Source: Alphaproteobacteria bacterium
Lineage (GTDB): Bacteria; Pseudomonadota; Alphaproteobacteria; UBA8366; Aestuariispiraceae
Direction: 5' to 3'
Length of the DNA: 64,000 nucleotides
Assembly (NCBI GenBank): GCA_033344895.1
Contig: JAWPMN010000001.1
Coordinates: 2,426,001 to 2,490,000 of the forward strand
Below are positions 25,317 to 37,236 of the stretch, in pieces (position 1 is the stretch's first letter; each line of letters starts with the position of its first letter). A model generated the notes under the pieces. It searched no databases and had not been told where the DNA came from. It saw only the letters and a program-made list of their open reading frames with translations. The position numbers were made by a program, and so were the translations under genes.

Positions 25317-27227
25317 ATGAACCGACAGCAGCGACGCGCAGACAAAAAGAAGAACGGCTCGGGCGGCGGCCCGGGCGACCCCCGGCTCGACCAAGCCATG
25401 GCCCTGCATCAGGCCGGCCGACTGATGGAGGCCGACGGTCTTTACCGTCAGGTACTGGAGGCCGATCCGTCCCACCGCGACGCCCTGCGTCTGCGCGGCG
25501 CCTTGGCTTATCAGATCGGCAATCCGGCCGCTGCCGTGGAACTTCTGTCCACGGCGCGGAAGGTCGATCCCGACAATGCCGAGGTGCTGACCCTGCTGGG
25601 CCTCGCGCTGGAGGCATCGGGCAATGCGGAAGGGGCGGAAAAGGCCTATCGCCGCGCCCTGACCCTGACGCCGCGCTCCCCCGAAATCTGGAACAATCTG
25701 GGCGCCCTGTTGCGCGACCGGGGCCGTCAGCAGGATGCGGCGGAAGCATTCGGTCGCGCCGTCGTTCTCAAGCCCGATTATGTCGAGGCCTATCAGAATC
25801 TGGGCGTCACCCTGTATCGCATGGGCAATCTGACGGCATCGATTGCGGCCTTCGAGGCCGGGCTGGACGTCGCGCCGGGGGATGCTGATCTGCTGCTTAA
25901 CTACGGCGTCGCGCTGTCCGATGCCGGACGGACCGAGGAAGCGGCGGCCTGTTACGCGGATGTGCTGGAAAAGGCACCGGACGATCCGGACGCCCTGACC
26001 AACCTTGCCGCCGCGCAGATGCGATTGGAAGACCTGGAAGGCGCGGAAGAGACGGCGCGGCGGGCCCTGTCCCTGGCGCCGGAAAGCGCCGGAGCGATGG
26101 CCAACCTGGCCATGGTGCTGGCCGCCGGACGCCATTTCGAAGAGGCGGAGGGGCTCTATCACGACGCGCTGCGTGAAGCCCCGGACTTCGCGGATATCTG
26201 GGGCAATTACGGCAACCTTCTGATGGCGGCCGACCGGCTGGAAGAGGCGGAGGTCGCGTACAAGAAGGCGGTGAAACTGGACCCGTCGGAACCGCGGCAT
26301 GCCTTTCAGCATGGTCTCTGCCGTTTGAATCTGGGCGATCTGCGAAAAGGCTGGGCCCTGTATGAGAGCCGCATCGACTGCGGTGCCAGTGTGCCGGTGG
26401 AGGCTCCGAAGGCTGCCCGTTGGCAAGGGGAAGCACTACCCGGGCAGTCTCTGCTGATCGTGCCGGAACAGGGGCTGGGTGACGAAATTCGCATGTTGTC
26501 CTGTCTGGACGATGTCATCGCCGCGGCCGGACCGGAGGCGCAGGTGACGGTCGGTTGCGACAGGCGCTTGGAATCGCTGGTCCGCCGGTCGATTCCTCAA
26601 GTACGAACCGCACCGCGCGAGGACGTTGCATCCCGGAAGGCGGATGCCGTGATTCCCTGCGCATCCCTGCCGAACCTGTTTCGTCAGAGGCTGGATCAGT
26701 TTCCGGATCGTGCGGGCTACCTGCGGCCGGATCCGGCGCGGGCGGAAGAGATGGCAGAACGCGTCGCCGCTCTCGGCGGTGGCGTCAAGGTCGGCATTGC
26801 ATGGCGCAGCGGCCTGATCCGCGTTCGGACCCGAAGCGCGCTGACCGAAATTGCGCAATGGGAGCCGATCCTGGCCGTTCCCGGCGTGACCTTCGTGAAC
26901 TTGCAATACGGTGATGTCGATGCGGAATTGGCCGGTCGGCCTGTGGCGAAACTGGACGGCGTTGACCTGCGCGACGATCTGGAAACGGCTGCTGCACTGA
27001 CCGCGAACTGCGACCTGGTCATCAATATGGGAACCTCGGTCGGCGATATGGCCGGGGCGCTGGGCGTGCCTTGCTGGTCACTGCTTCTGAAGCCCGACTG
27101 GGTGACGCTGGGTGCGGACCGGCATCCGTTCTATCCGAATACCAAGATCTTCTGGCGCATGCCGGATGAGGATTGGCCCGCGGTGCTGTCGCGCGTGGCG
27201 GAAGCCCTGGCGGCGACCGCGGGCTGA
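25317..27227 (+). CDS. TPR-repeat protein with GT-B-like C-terminal domain
   Basis: A 636-residue protein. After a basic N-terminus (MNRQQRRADKKKNG), residues about 20-345 hold nine or so tetratricopeptide repeats (for example GNAEGAEKAYRRALTLTPRS and EEAAACYADVLEKAPDDPD). Residues about 370-636 look like a GT9/GT41-type glycosyltransferase lobe: LLIVPEQGLGDEIRML, KVGIAWRSG and LVINMGTSVGDMAGALGVP. Such TPR-GT fusions are common in alphaproteobacteria and may glycosylate proteins or polysaccharide, or serve as scaffolds. The acceptor is unknown. It stands alone, 49 bp after msrB. Confidence 0.82.
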   Translation: MNRQQRRADKKKNGSGGGPGDPRLDQAMALHQAGRLMEADGLYRQVLEADPSHRDALRLRGALAYQIGNPAAAVELLSTARKVDPDNAEVLTLLGLALEASGNAEGAEKAYRRALTLTPRSPEIWNNLGALLRDRGRQQDAAEAFGRAVVLKPDYVEAYQNLGVTLYRMGNLTASIAAFEAGLDVAPGDADLLLNYGVALSDAGRTEEAAACYADVLEKAPDDPDALTNLAAAQMRLEDLEGAEETARRALSLAPESAGAMANLAMVLAAGRHFEEAEGLYHDALREAPDFADIWGNYGNLLMAADRLEEAEVAYKKAVKLDPSEPRHAFQHGLCRLNLGDLRKGWALYESRIDCGASVPVEAPKAARWQGEALPGQSLLIVPEQGLGDEIRMLSCLDDVIAAAGPEAQVTVGCDRRLESLVRRSIPQVRTAPREDVASRKADAVIPCASLPNLFRQRLDQFPDRAGYLRPDPARAEEMAERVAALGGGVKVGIAWRSGLIRVRTRSALTEIAQWEPILAVPGVTFVNLQYGDVDAELAGRPVAKLDGVDLRDDLETAAALTANCDLVINMGTSVGDMAGALGVPCWSLLLKPDWVTLGADRHPFYPNTKIFWRMPDEDWPAVLSRVAEALAATAG

Positions 27228-27230
27228 CCG

Positions 27231-27884
27231 TTAGGCCGTGGCGGTTTCGCGCGGCCGGACGTGATAGGCGCAGCGCCGCGCACCGGCCAGGATGTGGTCC
27301 GTCCGCTCGACCGCATAGTCGGGTCCAAGCGCTTCCGAAAAAACCTGCAGTTCCATCGCGCACAACCCGGTGCAGGCCTTCGCAGCCGCGCAGATCGGGC
27401 AATGGTTTTCAACAAAGACCAGACCGTCGTCGGCTTCTTCCACGCCGGCCATGTATCCTTCGCGGGACCGTATCTCCGCCAACGCATCCAGCTTGCTTCG
27501 GAGATCGGGGGCATCTTCCATGGCGCTGCGGTATAGTTCGGTCTGGCTGCGCGACCGTTCGCGGACGAGGGCATCCAGCGCGTCGTCGCCCATGCTGGCC
27601 CGGATCGCGTCAATCAGGCCAACCGCGAGTTCCGCATGGGCATCCGGAAAGTACCGGTCGGCGGCTTCCGTCAGGTACCATAGTTTTGCCGGACGACCGA
27701 CGGGGCGGGGTTCGGTGCGGGATTCGACCAGACCCTCCGCCTGCAGGTCATAGAGATGCTGGCGGATTGCCATGGGCGTGACGCCGAGACCTTCGGCGAG
27801 TGCCGTCGCATCGCTGCAGCCGCCGGACTTGAGGCGGTTCATGATATCGCGCCGTGTTTTCGGTTTTGCGTCATTCTTGGCCAT
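27231..27884 (-). CDS. SufR-like HTH regulator with Cys cluster
   Basis: A 217-residue winged-HTH repressor (HTH about 11-58: RRDIMNRLKSGGCSDATALAEGLGVTPMAIRQHL) followed by a helical domain and a C-terminal cysteine cluster, Cys162, Cys165, Cys171, Cys175 and Cys205 (NHCPICAAAKACTGLC and RRCAYHV). This matches the SufR-like group in which an Fe-S cluster or another redox centre controls DNA binding. A TTG at 27920 is possible, but ATG at 27884 gives the normal N-terminus. It is divergent from the Rieske gene; two palindromes lie between them, one 8 bp upstream of its own start, pointing to autoregulation. Confidence 0.85.
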   Translation of the reverse strand: MAKNDAKPKTRRDIMNRLKSGGCSDATALAEGLGVTPMAIRQHLYDLQAEGLVESRTEPRPVGRPAKLWYLTEAADRYFPDAHAELAVGLIDAIRASMGDDALDALVRERSRSQTELYRSAMEDAPDLRSKLDALAEIRSREGYMAGVEEADDGLVFVENHCPICAAAKACTGLCAMELQVFSEALGPDYAVERTDHILAGARRCAYHVRPRETATA

Positions 27885-27891
27885 AACTGAG

Positions 27892-27903
27892 TTTCTAAAG
27901 AAA
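27892..27903. promoter_or_regulatory. Palindromic operator candidate, site 1
   Basis: TTTCT-AA-AGAAA is a perfect 12-bp palindrome beginning 8 bp upstream of the start codon of the Fe-S-type regulator, where bound protein would block its own expression. It shares the TTTCTTTA/TAAAGAAA core with site 2 at 27942. Confidence 0.5.
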
Positions 27904-27941
27904 ATTGTTGCGTTAATCAAGGTCTGGCATTAGAAGGTTTG

Positions 27942-27957
27942 TAAAGAAACTTCTTTA
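27942..27957. promoter_or_regulatory. Palindromic operator candidate, site 2
   Basis: TAAAGAAACTTCTTTA carries two 7-bp arms (TAAAGAA and TTCTTTA) around AC, ending 15 bp before the chosen start of the Rieske gene at 27973. It resembles site 1. Together they make a plausible pair of operators for the divergent regulator, in an AT-rich gap. Confidence 0.58.
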
Positions 27958-27972
27958 TAAATGAGGTGCGGC

Positions 27973-29571
27973 ATGACGATGGCGGAAGCGATGGATTGGC
28001 GGGATGTCGGCCCGCTGTCGGATCTCGATCAAACGGGGCGTCGGGTAATCAAGGTGGAAGGCAAGCAGATCGTCGTGTTTCGCTCAGGCGACCGGCTTCT
28101 GGCCTGCAACAATCGCTGCCCTCACGAGGGATTTCCGCTATCCGAAGGTTCGCTGGGTGGCGAGAACGGCTGCACACTCACCTGTAACTGGCACAATTGG
28201 AAATTCGACCTGGATAGCGGCGAGACCATGGTCGGCGGTGACAAACTGCGGCGCTATCCGGTCCGGGTGTCGAATGGACGCATCGAACTGGATCTGTCCG
28301 ATCCGCCAAGGGACGAGGCGGTGGCGGAGGCCCTCAACAACCTTGCAGATGCCCTCGATCGCCACGAATACGATCGGATCGCGCGGGAGATTGCCCGTCT
28401 GCAGCGGGCCGGTGGCGATCCGTTGGACGCGTTGCGCCGCGCCATTGCCGAAACGGTGGACAAGTTCGAGTTCGGGGCAACCCACGCCCTGCCGGCGACA
28501 TCCGACTGGCTCTCTCTCAGGGTCAGGGCTGGTGACGATGCGGTTCGCAGCCTCGCCATGCTGACGGAATGTATCGGTCATTTTTCCTGGGACACGCGCC
28601 GTGAGCCGCGCTTCAGGTATACCAATGACTGGCGACCCTGGGACGAAGACGGATTCGTTGCCGCGGTGGAGGCCGAAGACGAAGCCACCGCCGTCGCCCA
28701 CCTTCGCGGCGGTGTGGCCGCCGGCCTCGCCTGGCCGGATCTCGAGCGCGGATTCGCACGGGCCGCCCTCGCGCACTACGCGGATTTCGGTCATGCTGCG
28801 ATCTATACCTATAAGATGCGGGCGCTGAACGCCCAGTTGGGCGACATGGAAAGTCTCCTGAATCTCGGACTGTTGCTGACCCGGTCCCTGATCTATGCGA
28901 CGCGCGAAGATCTGATCCCGGAATTCCGGTCTTACGGTTCGGCGCTGTCGGCGTGGGACGGTCAGGGGATGCAAGTGCCGAATCCGGCGGACCTGCGCAA
29001 AGGGTCCGTTCGCGAAATCCTCAACCGGATGCTCGCCGGCTCAGCTCGGCCGGAGGAATTGTTCGAAGCGGCACTGGCGGCCGGGTTCTGGCAGTTGCTG
29101 CATTTCGACACCCGATGGCAGGACAAGACCGACAGCACGATCGCCCAAAGCGTCGGCTGGCTGGATTTCACCCATACCGTGACCTTTGCGAATGCGGTGC
29201 GGAAACTTTGCTCGACCCATCCTGATCTCTGGCCGCAGGGACTGCTTCAGATCGGTTGTTTTCTGGGCCGCAATTCGGGGTACACGGATCCGGATCTCGA
29301 TGATGGTCCGTGGCGGGTGAACGACCCGACGGGCGCGGTGGAATCGGCCCTGGCGAGCGTTGAGGATCATGGCGTGTTCGAATACATCGTCGCCAGTCAT
29401 CTGTTGAAGCTCAGTTATGCGGTGCATGAGGAAATGACGGAATTGCCCGACCGGGATTGGCATCCGATTGCGGCGGCAGCGTTGCGCCGCTTCCTTGCCG
29501 GACCGCTGAAGCGCAAGCATACCCTGCGCACGGCCCATCAGGCGCTCGAATTCGTGCGGGCCGAAGGATGA
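27973..29571 (+). CDS. Rieske [2Fe-2S] protein with large His-rich helical domain
   Basis: A fusion of about 532 residues. Residues about 8-100 are a Rieske domain with ligands in CPHEGFPL and CNWHNWKF (C-x-H ... C-x2-H), preceded by LLACNNR. The remaining 430 residues are helical and rich in conserved-looking histidines (HALPATSDW, HYADFGHAAIYTYK, LLHFDTRW, DFTHTVTFANA, CSTHPDLW, HLLKLSYAVHEE), distantly suggestive of questin-oxidase-like proteins; this is a weak resemblance. It is probably a one-protein oxygenase or electron-transfer enzyme. ATG at 27961 has no ribosome site; ATG at 27973 follows AGGTG. Its stop overlaps the MFS start by 4 bp, so the two are coupled. Confidence 0.78.
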   Translation: MTMAEAMDWRDVGPLSDLDQTGRRVIKVEGKQIVVFRSGDRLLACNNRCPHEGFPLSEGSLGGENGCTLTCNWHNWKFDLDSGETMVGGDKLRRYPVRVSNGRIELDLSDPPRDEAVAEALNNLADALDRHEYDRIAREIARLQRAGGDPLDALRRAIAETVDKFEFGATHALPATSDWLSLRVRAGDDAVRSLAMLTECIGHFSWDTRREPRFRYTNDWRPWDEDGFVAAVEAEDEATAVAHLRGGVAAGLAWPDLERGFARAALAHYADFGHAAIYTYKMRALNAQLGDMESLLNLGLLLTRSLIYATREDLIPEFRSYGSALSAWDGQGMQVPNPADLRKGSVREILNRMLAGSARPEELFEAALAAGFWQLLHFDTRWQDKTDSTIAQSVGWLDFTHTVTFANAVRKLCSTHPDLWPQGLLQIGCFLGRNSGYTDPDLDDGPWRVNDPTGAVESALASVEDHGVFEYIVASHLLKLSYAVHEEMTELPDRDWHPIAAAALRRFLAGPLKRKHTLRTAHQALEFVRAEG

Positions 29572-30983
29572 GCCATACGGAAGCCGTTTCCTGGCGCGCG
29601 GTCCTGACCGGGCTGAATGCCGGCATGTTTGCGGTCATGAGCTTCGGCGTGTGGCTGCACGCGGCCGACAGCACCGTCGTCGCAACCCTGATGCCCAGCG
29701 TCGTCTTCGATATCGGCGGCGCGGAGCGCATCTCGTGGAACTACATGCTCTACGAGCTTGCATCGATTGCGGCGGCATCTTGTGGCGCGCTGGTTGCGCG
29801 CCGCTTCGGCCTGCGTCAGGCGATGATCTGGTCGGCGCTCGCCTTCGGCCTGGGATGCGCGATCAGCGCGGTGACGCCGGTGATGACCGGCATGCTGGTC
29901 GGGCGCACGATCCAGGGTGCGGGCGGGGGATTGCTGGTGGCCCTGACGATGATCGGCGCATCCAGCCTGTTTCCCAGACATTATACGCCCCGCGTCATGG
30001 CGGCGATTTCCGCAGTCTGGGGCGCCTCCGCCTTTGTCGGCCCGCTGCTGGGCGGTTTCTTCGCGGAATACCTGGATTGGCGCTACGGTTTCTGGGCCTT
30101 CGTCGCCCAGAGTTTCGTTCTGGCGCTGGCCCTGCGCCTCGCCCTTCCGGCGGCGTCGGAAGCTGGGGATGAGACCGCGCGGATTCCGTGGCGGCGGCTG
30201 GCGGTTCTGTCCGGTTCCGTGCTGGCGGTGGCCGTTGCCGGGCTGAAGGACGCGTTTTCCATGCAGTCGGCCGGCCTCTGCCTGTTCGGGCTGCTGGGCA
30301 TGATCCTTTTTCTGCGCCTCGACGGTCGCGCCGGCAATGACCGATTGCTGCCGCGCGCGATCGGCGATGTGCGCGCGCCGGCCTGGAGCGGCCTGTCCGG
30401 TGTCTTCATGCTGGCCGTGGTGACGACGCCCTTTGTTGTCTATGGCCCGGTTCTGCTGTCGATCCTGCATGGCGTCGGGCCGATTGCCGCCGGCTATCTG
30501 GTTGCCCTGGAATCGGTAGCCTGGACTGTTGGTGCGCTGTGCTTTTCCGGGGTGGCCGGGACGGCGCAGCAACGGGTGATCCGTTGGAATTTTGTGGCGG
30601 TCGCAATTGGCTGCGCCGGTCTGGCACTGTTCGTTGCATCCGGCCCGATCTGGCTGTTGATGCCGTTCCTGTTCCTGCAGGGATTGGGGTTCGGTGCCTG
30701 TTTCGGACATATCCTGCATCGCTGCGTCGACCTCGTGCCGCAGGATGACAAGGACCGAACCGCCTCCGCCCTGTCGTCGATTCAGACTTTCGGATATGCC
30801 CTGGGCGCGGCGATCATCGGGCTGATCGCCAATGCGGTCGGCTTCGGCGTCGATCCAGGGCCGGCCACGGCGGCGAATGCCGCGCATTGGGTTTTCGGGG
30901 CGATGCTCCCGCTTGCCGCGGTTTCGATCCTGACGATCCGGCTGTTGCCTAGCCAGCCTCGTGCTCACGGAGGCGCGGCATAA
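29568..30983 (+). CDS. MFS transporter (DHA2-like)
   Basis: A 471-residue major facilitator with 12-14 membrane spans. The helix 2-3 loop [14 protein letters not shown] matches the MFS motif A region, and [36 protein letters not shown] resembles drug-proton antiporter motif C/B regions. It overlaps the Rieske protein gene by ATGA (29568-29571), so it probably exports the substrate or product of that enzyme. Its 3' end overlaps the convergent moaB gene by 35 bp. The substrate is unknown. Confidence 0.85.
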   Translation: MSHTEAVSWRAVLTGLNAGMFAVMSFGVWLHAADSTVVATLMPSVVFDIGGAERISWNYMLYELASIAAASCGALVARRFGLRQAMIWSALAFGLGCAISAVTPVMTGMLVGRTIQGAGGGLLVALTMIGASSLFPRHYTPRVMAAISAVWGASAFVGPLLGGFFAEYLDWRYGFWAFVAQSFVLALALRLALPAASEAGDETARIPWRRLAVLSGSVLAVAVAGLKDAFSMQSAGLCLFGLLGMILFLRLDGRAGNDRLLPRAIGDVRAPAWSGLSGVFMLAVVTTPFVVYGPVLLSILHGVGPIAAGYLVALESVAWTVGALCFSGVAGTAQQRVIRWNFVAVAIGCAGLALFVASGPIWLLMPFLFLQGLGFGACFGHILHRCVDLVPQDDKDRTASALSSIQTFGYALGAAIIGLIANAVGFGVDPGPATAANAAHWVFGAMLPLAAVSILTIRLLPSQPRAHGGAA

Positions 30984-31485
30984 GTTCGACGAAATTGCAC
31001 GGGCGGTGGCGGAAATCCAGCTGCGACCGGAGGATTTCATCCCATCCGTCCTTGCAGGCGCCGGTCGATCCCGGCAGCGCGAACAGGTATGTGCCACGTG
31101 CCACGCCGGCCATGGCGCGGCTCTGGATCGTCGAGGTGCCGATCTTCTTCGCCGAAATCCAACGAAAATACTCACCGAAACCGGGGATGTCCTTCTCGCA
31201 GACCTGGGCAAAGGCTTCCGGCGTCACATCGCGGCCGGTCAATCCTGTCCCGCCGGTCGTGATGACGCAATCGACCTGCGGGTCGTCGATCCAGCGTGTC
31301 AGGATTTCCGCAATGGCCGGCGCGTCGTCGGTCACGATCTCACGCGCGGCCAGGACATGTCCGTCGCCCTCCAGACGCGAGACCAGCGTGTCGCCGGACC
31401 GATCGGTCTCCAGCGTGCGGCTGTCCGACACTGTCAGGACCGCAATGCGGACAGGCTTGAAGGGCAGGCTCTCGTCGATCGCCAT
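30949..31485 (-). CDS. moaB: Molybdopterin adenylyltransferase-type protein MoaB
   Basis: Adenylates molybdopterin in molybdenum cofactor synthesis (MoaB/MogA fold). The 178-residue protein shows the MPT-binding signatures [34 protein letters not shown] and [17 protein letters not shown]. It encodes one of the steps needed for the molybdenum cofactor of the formate dehydrogenase in the same window, although the two loci are 27 kb apart. Its last 35 bp overlap the convergent MFS gene. Confidence 0.93.
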   Translation of the reverse strand: MAIDESLPFKPVRIAVLTVSDSRTLETDRSGDTLVSRLEGDGHVLAAREIVTDDAPAIAEILTRWIDDPQVDCVITTGGTGLTGRDVTPEAFAQVCEKDIPGFGEYFRWISAKKIGTSTIQSRAMAGVARGTYLFALPGSTGACKDGWDEILRSQLDFRHRPCNFVELMPRLREHEAG

Positions 31486-31533
31486 TGCATTTCCCCTCGG
31501 GCATTTCCCTCGGATTGTGACTGCTTGCCGCCG

Positions 31534-33393
31534 TTACGGACGGATCGGGTTGCCGGTTCCGGAGACGGGAATGAGTTTCGTCTCACCATCCTGCTGAACA
31601 TAGACCGGCCAGTCGCCGCCGATCAATGCATCCATGCTGATCGGATGCTGCCCCAGTCGCAGCCGGTAGATCCAGTAGTTGGACAGAACATGCTCGATAT
31701 AGTTTCGCGTTTCGCGCGATGGCAGGCTTTCGATGAACAGAAGCGGGTCGTCGCTGTAGTCGATGCGTTTGCGCCAGCGATTCAGGTTGCCCGGTCCGGC
31801 ATTGTAGGCGGCCAATGCGTAGAGAAGGTTGCCGTTGATTTCCTTCAGTCCCAGGACATGACTGACGTATTTCTGGCCCAGGGAGAGGTTCAGACCCGGA
31901 TCGAACAACGTGTCCCGTCCGGCGCCACGGAAGCGCTGGCCGGCCATGTATCCGGCGGTGGCCGGCATCAACTGCATCAGGCCGCGCGCGCCGGCATGGC
32001 TGATGGCGCGGGTTCGGAACTGCGATTCCTGACGCACGATGGCATAGACCAGCGCACGGTCGACCTTGAACCCATCCGACGGTTGCCAGCCCGGCAGCGG
32101 ATACAGTGCACCATCCAGCAGGGTGTTCTGCTTGCGTGCCATGTCGCGGCCGATCCGGAAGGCGACATCGGCCAGCCCGGCCCGATCCGCAAACGCCAAT
32201 AGCGTCCCGGCAAAGGACGGCGGCAGTTCGTCCACGAAGCGGCGCAGTTCCGCGTCGGCCAGATCCGTCTGACCGGATTCGATCAGCGCCAGGGCCCGGT
32301 GCGCGGCCGGAATGCGATACAGAAGTTCGACCTCCGTTTCGGACATGACCGGCATATCGAAATTGAACGGAAGCTGCTCACCGAGGGCCTGGACCGCCAA
32401 CAGCCCGTAGAAGGTGCGCGGATAGGCGGCGGCCCGCATCATGACGTCACTGACGCGGTGCGGTTTTCCGCCGATCAGATAGGCGCGCGACGCCCAAAAC
32501 CCGCCTGCCGCCTTCAACCACTCGTCGGCTTCGGCGCTGACGCTCAACTGGTCGAAATGGGCTGCCGCCCGGTCCCAGTTTTCGGCGCGGAAGGCCGACA
32601 GCCCGCCCCACCAATGTGCCAGCGCGGCGCCGTCACCGGCCAGGGCCTCCGCCTCCGCCGCGACCGCCATCGCCTTGTCGTCCAGATGATAGCGGTAGTA
32701 GCCGCGGGCAATCACACCGAGGCTTTCCGCGTAGCTGACGGCGTCGAACAGACGCTTGTTTGCAGCGGTATCCAGTTTCTCCAGCGCGATCGTCACATTG
32801 CCGCGCTGGACGAGGCTGCGAATGCTGCGCTGAATGCCGCGAATGCGGTTCCGCTCGGATCGGGACTTGCCTTCAAAGCGCCGGCTGACAATGACGCCGG
32901 TTTCAGCTTCGTCGAGTATGTCCGTCACAGCGGCTTCCACCGCGTCCATGGATGGCAGTTCCGTTGCGCGGGGCTTGGCCGGATACTTGTAGTTTGCCGG
33001 GCGTCGCCGCAGCGCCAGCTTGTAGATGCGCGATGCACCGGGATGGTCGGCGTAATCCGACATCCAGTCTTTCAGCTCCCCGTAGGTGGAGCGGTACTTT
33101 GTCGGATGCATGTAGCGCTGGAAGAGGACATGCCCCATCAAGCTACGGTCGGTCAGCTGTGCGATCAGCGCATCGGCGCGCTGCCAGTTGCCATCGCGCT
33201 GAATCCTGAAGATCTCGGCATAGAGGGATGCGTCCTTCGCCGACAGGACCGCCGGCAAGGGGTCTGCGGCTGTCCGGTTCGACAGGCCCGGTGCGATCGC
33301 TGCGGTTTCCGGATTCGTCCGAGTTTCCGCGACGGCGGAGCCGGCGGAAGCCACAATGCCCAGAAGGGCGCCAAGAATAAGGCGCGCAAACAA
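31534..33393 (-). CDS. Soluble lytic murein transglycosylase (Slt family)
   Basis: Cleaves peptidoglycan glycan strands in the periplasm. The 619-residue protein has a signal peptide (residues 1-22, SAVAE), a long helical superhelix domain and the C-terminal SLT domain with catalytic Glu456 in RQESQFRTRAISHAGARGLMQ, then ALAAYNAGPGNLNRW. Length and domain order match Slt70. It is transcribed away from the small DUF2065 gene and follows no operon partner except moaB downstream (48 bp). Confidence 0.93.
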   Translation of the reverse strand: MFARLILGALLGIVASAGSAVAETRTNPETAAIAPGLSNRTAADPLPAVLSAKDASLYAEIFRIQRDGNWQRADALIAQLTDRSLMGHVLFQRYMHPTKYRSTYGELKDWMSDYADHPGASRIYKLALRRRPANYKYPAKPRATELPSMDAVEAAVTDILDEAETGVIVSRRFEGKSRSERNRIRGIQRSIRSLVQRGNVTIALEKLDTAANKRLFDAVSYAESLGVIARGYYRYHLDDKAMAVAAEAEALAGDGAALAHWWGGLSAFRAENWDRAAAHFDQLSVSAEADEWLKAAGGFWASRAYLIGGKPHRVSDVMMRAAAYPRTFYGLLAVQALGEQLPFNFDMPVMSETEVELLYRIPAAHRALALIESGQTDLADAELRRFVDELPPSFAGTLLAFADRAGLADVAFRIGRDMARKQNTLLDGALYPLPGWQPSDGFKVDRALVYAIVRQESQFRTRAISHAGARGLMQLMPATAGYMAGQRFRGAGRDTLFDPGLNLSLGQKYVSHVLGLKEINGNLLYALAAYNAGPGNLNRWRKRIDYSDDPLLFIESLPSRETRNYIEHVLSNYWIYRLRLGQHPISMDALIGGDWPVYVQQDGETKLIPVSGTGNPIRP

Positions 33394-33625
33394 AGGTTTA
33401 CGGGAAATCGGTCTTCCCCCAAATCATATGCCGGGCGATACGCGCGATCCGGGTCTCGTGCCCGTTCTGCGCGGTCAAAAACGGGATCGGCGACGCACGG
33501 CGTTTGTCTCAAATCCCCTGGCAGGATAGGTACGATATCAGGACCGCAAAAGCAAGCGGACGGAGGCGCGCAGGCTCCCGGATTTTCGGCGAACGGGGCG
33601 CGTGAACGGCTGTGGATGGGGAACA

Positions 33626-33826
33626 ATGAGCGAAGAATTCTGGACCGCACTGACCACGGCTTTTGGGCTGGTTCTGGTGATTGAAGGGCTGATTTACGCC
33701 CTGTTTCCCGGCGGTATGAAACGGATGATGGCCGCCGCAATGGAGATGCCGCCGGAAACGTTGCGTCGCGGCGGCGCGATCGCGGTGGCAGCAGGTGTCG
33801 TGATCGTCTGGTTGATCCGGGGGTGA
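33626..33826 (+). CDS. DUF2065-family small membrane protein
   Basis: A 66-residue protein with two hydrophobic helices (ALTTAFGLVLVIEGLIYALF and GGAIAVAAGVVIVWLIRG) separated by PGGMKRMMAAAMEMPPETLRR, the DUF2065 pattern. Members are small inner-membrane proteins of unknown role often encoded near envelope protease genes. An in-frame GTG at 33602 would add eight residues; ATG at 33626 gives the usual family N-terminus. uvrB follows 40 bp later on the same strand. Confidence 0.85.
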   Translation: MSEEFWTALTTAFGLVLVIEGLIYALFPGGMKRMMAAAMEMPPETLRRGGAIAVAAGVVIVWLIRG

Positions 33827-33866
33827 GCGCTTGCGTCGGTCGGGCGGCGCCCTATAGTCACCGGTT

Positions 33867-36071
<2,205 letters not shown>

Positions 36072-36073
36072 CC

Positions 36074-36865
36074 ATGGCCGATCGCGAAAGACTGGCCATC
36101 GTGACCGGTGGCGCACGCCGGATCGGCCGCCGTATCTGTGAGGTGCTGGCGGCCAACCGTCATGCGGTGTGCATTCACTACAATTCGTCCGAAGCCGATG
36201 CAGTCGACCTGAAGCAGCGGATCGAAGAAGCTGGCGGGACGGCGATGATCCACGGTGCCGACCTGACGCAGAGCGGGGCGGCCGATGAGTTGATCGAAGC
36301 TGCGCTCGAACTGGGCCGCCCCGGCATTCTCGTAAACAACGCATCCTGTTTCGACTATGACAGGCCCGGCGACTGGGACTCGGCGCAGTTCGAAAACACC
36401 TTGCGCACCAATCTGATCGCGCCCCTAGCTGTCTCGAAGGCGTTTCACGCGCGCATCGGCCCGGACTGGCAGGATCCGAATATCGTGACCATTCTGGATC
36501 AGAAACTGTTCAACCGGAATCCGGATTACTTCACCTACACCATCTCCAAGGCCGGATTGCAGGAAGCGCAGTATCTGATGGCGATGTCATACGGGCCGGC
36601 CTGTCGCGTCAATGCCGTCGCGCCCGGCCTGACCCTGGTCAGCGGCCCACAGAGCGCGTCGCAGTTCGAAGAGGTTCACGGTCGAACCCTTTTGGGGCGG
36701 GGAACAGTCCCGGACGATATCGCCCGGGCGGTGCTTTATCTCGGTGGTGCGACCGGGGTGACGGGGGCCTGCCTGTCGGTCGATTGCGGGCAGCGGCACG
36801 TCGCATCGGACCGGGACGTCATGTTTCTGAGGCCGGAACGGGAAAGCGAAGGGGGCGAGCGGTGA
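36074..36865 (+). CDS. SDR-family oxidoreductase, FolM-like
   Basis: NAD(P)H-dependent short-chain dehydrogenase of 263 residues. It has the cofactor loop TGGARRIGR (11-19), NNAS (88-91) and catalytic Tyr155/Lys159 in YTISK. ARRIGR in place of the usual GxGxG is typical of pteridine reductase or FolM-type enzymes, and the next gene encodes dihydroneopterin aldolase, supporting a role in (di)hydrofolate or monapterin reduction. It starts 2 bp after uvrB. Its stop overlaps the folB start. The FolM role is inference. Confidence 0.82.
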   Translation: MADRERLAIVTGGARRIGRRICEVLAANRHAVCIHYNSSEADAVDLKQRIEEAGGTAMIHGADLTQSGAADELIEAALELGRPGILVNNASCFDYDRPGDWDSAQFENTLRTNLIAPLAVSKAFHARIGPDWQDPNIVTILDQKLFNRNPDYFTYTISKAGLQEAQYLMAMSYGPACRVNAVAPGLTLVSGPQSASQFEEVHGRTLLGRGTVPDDIARAVLYLGGATGVTGACLSVDCGQRHVASDRDVMFLRPERESEGGER

Positions 36866-37236
36866 ATGACTTTTGGCAGATCCGGCTGGAGGATTTCGAG
36901 GCCATCGTGCGGATCGGCGTTCATGACTTCGAGCGGACCGGACCCCAACGCCTGATTTTTACCATTCACCTGGACCTGGACTATGCTTTCGCGGGGGAGA
37001 TGGACGATCTGTCGAGCGTTGTGGATTACGACTTCGTCCGCGCTGAAATCCTGAAGAGGGTTGCCGAAGGCCATATCGAAACGCAGGAAAAGCTGATCTC
37101 CGATCTGGCGGACGCCTATCTTGGCCATCCGCGCGTATCGAGGGTCGAGATCTTTTCGCGCAAGCCGGACGTCTATCCTGAGCCCGGGGCGATTGGCGTG
37201 TCGTTGGTCCGGCACCGGGCGCGGGACTCGGAATGA
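36862..37236 (+). CDS. folB: Dihydroneopterin aldolase
   Basis: Cleaves 7,8-dihydroneopterin to 6-hydroxymethyl-dihydropterin in folate synthesis. The 124-residue protein has the FolB tunnelling fold signatures: IRLEDFEAIVRIGVHDFERTGPQRLIF with the active-site Glu/His region, DLSSVVDYDFV, and the C-terminal EIFSRKPDVYPEPGAIGVSLVR. It begins at a GTG (36862) overlapping the SDR stop by 4 bp with AGGGGG upstream, so the two are translationally coupled. A 512-bp origin-like gap follows. Confidence 0.9.
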   Translation: MNDFWQIRLEDFEAIVRIGVHDFERTGPQRLIFTIHLDLDYAFAGEMDDLSSVVDYDFVRAEILKRVAEGHIETQEKLISDLADAYLGHPRVSRVEIFSRKPDVYPEPGAIGVSLVRHRARDSE

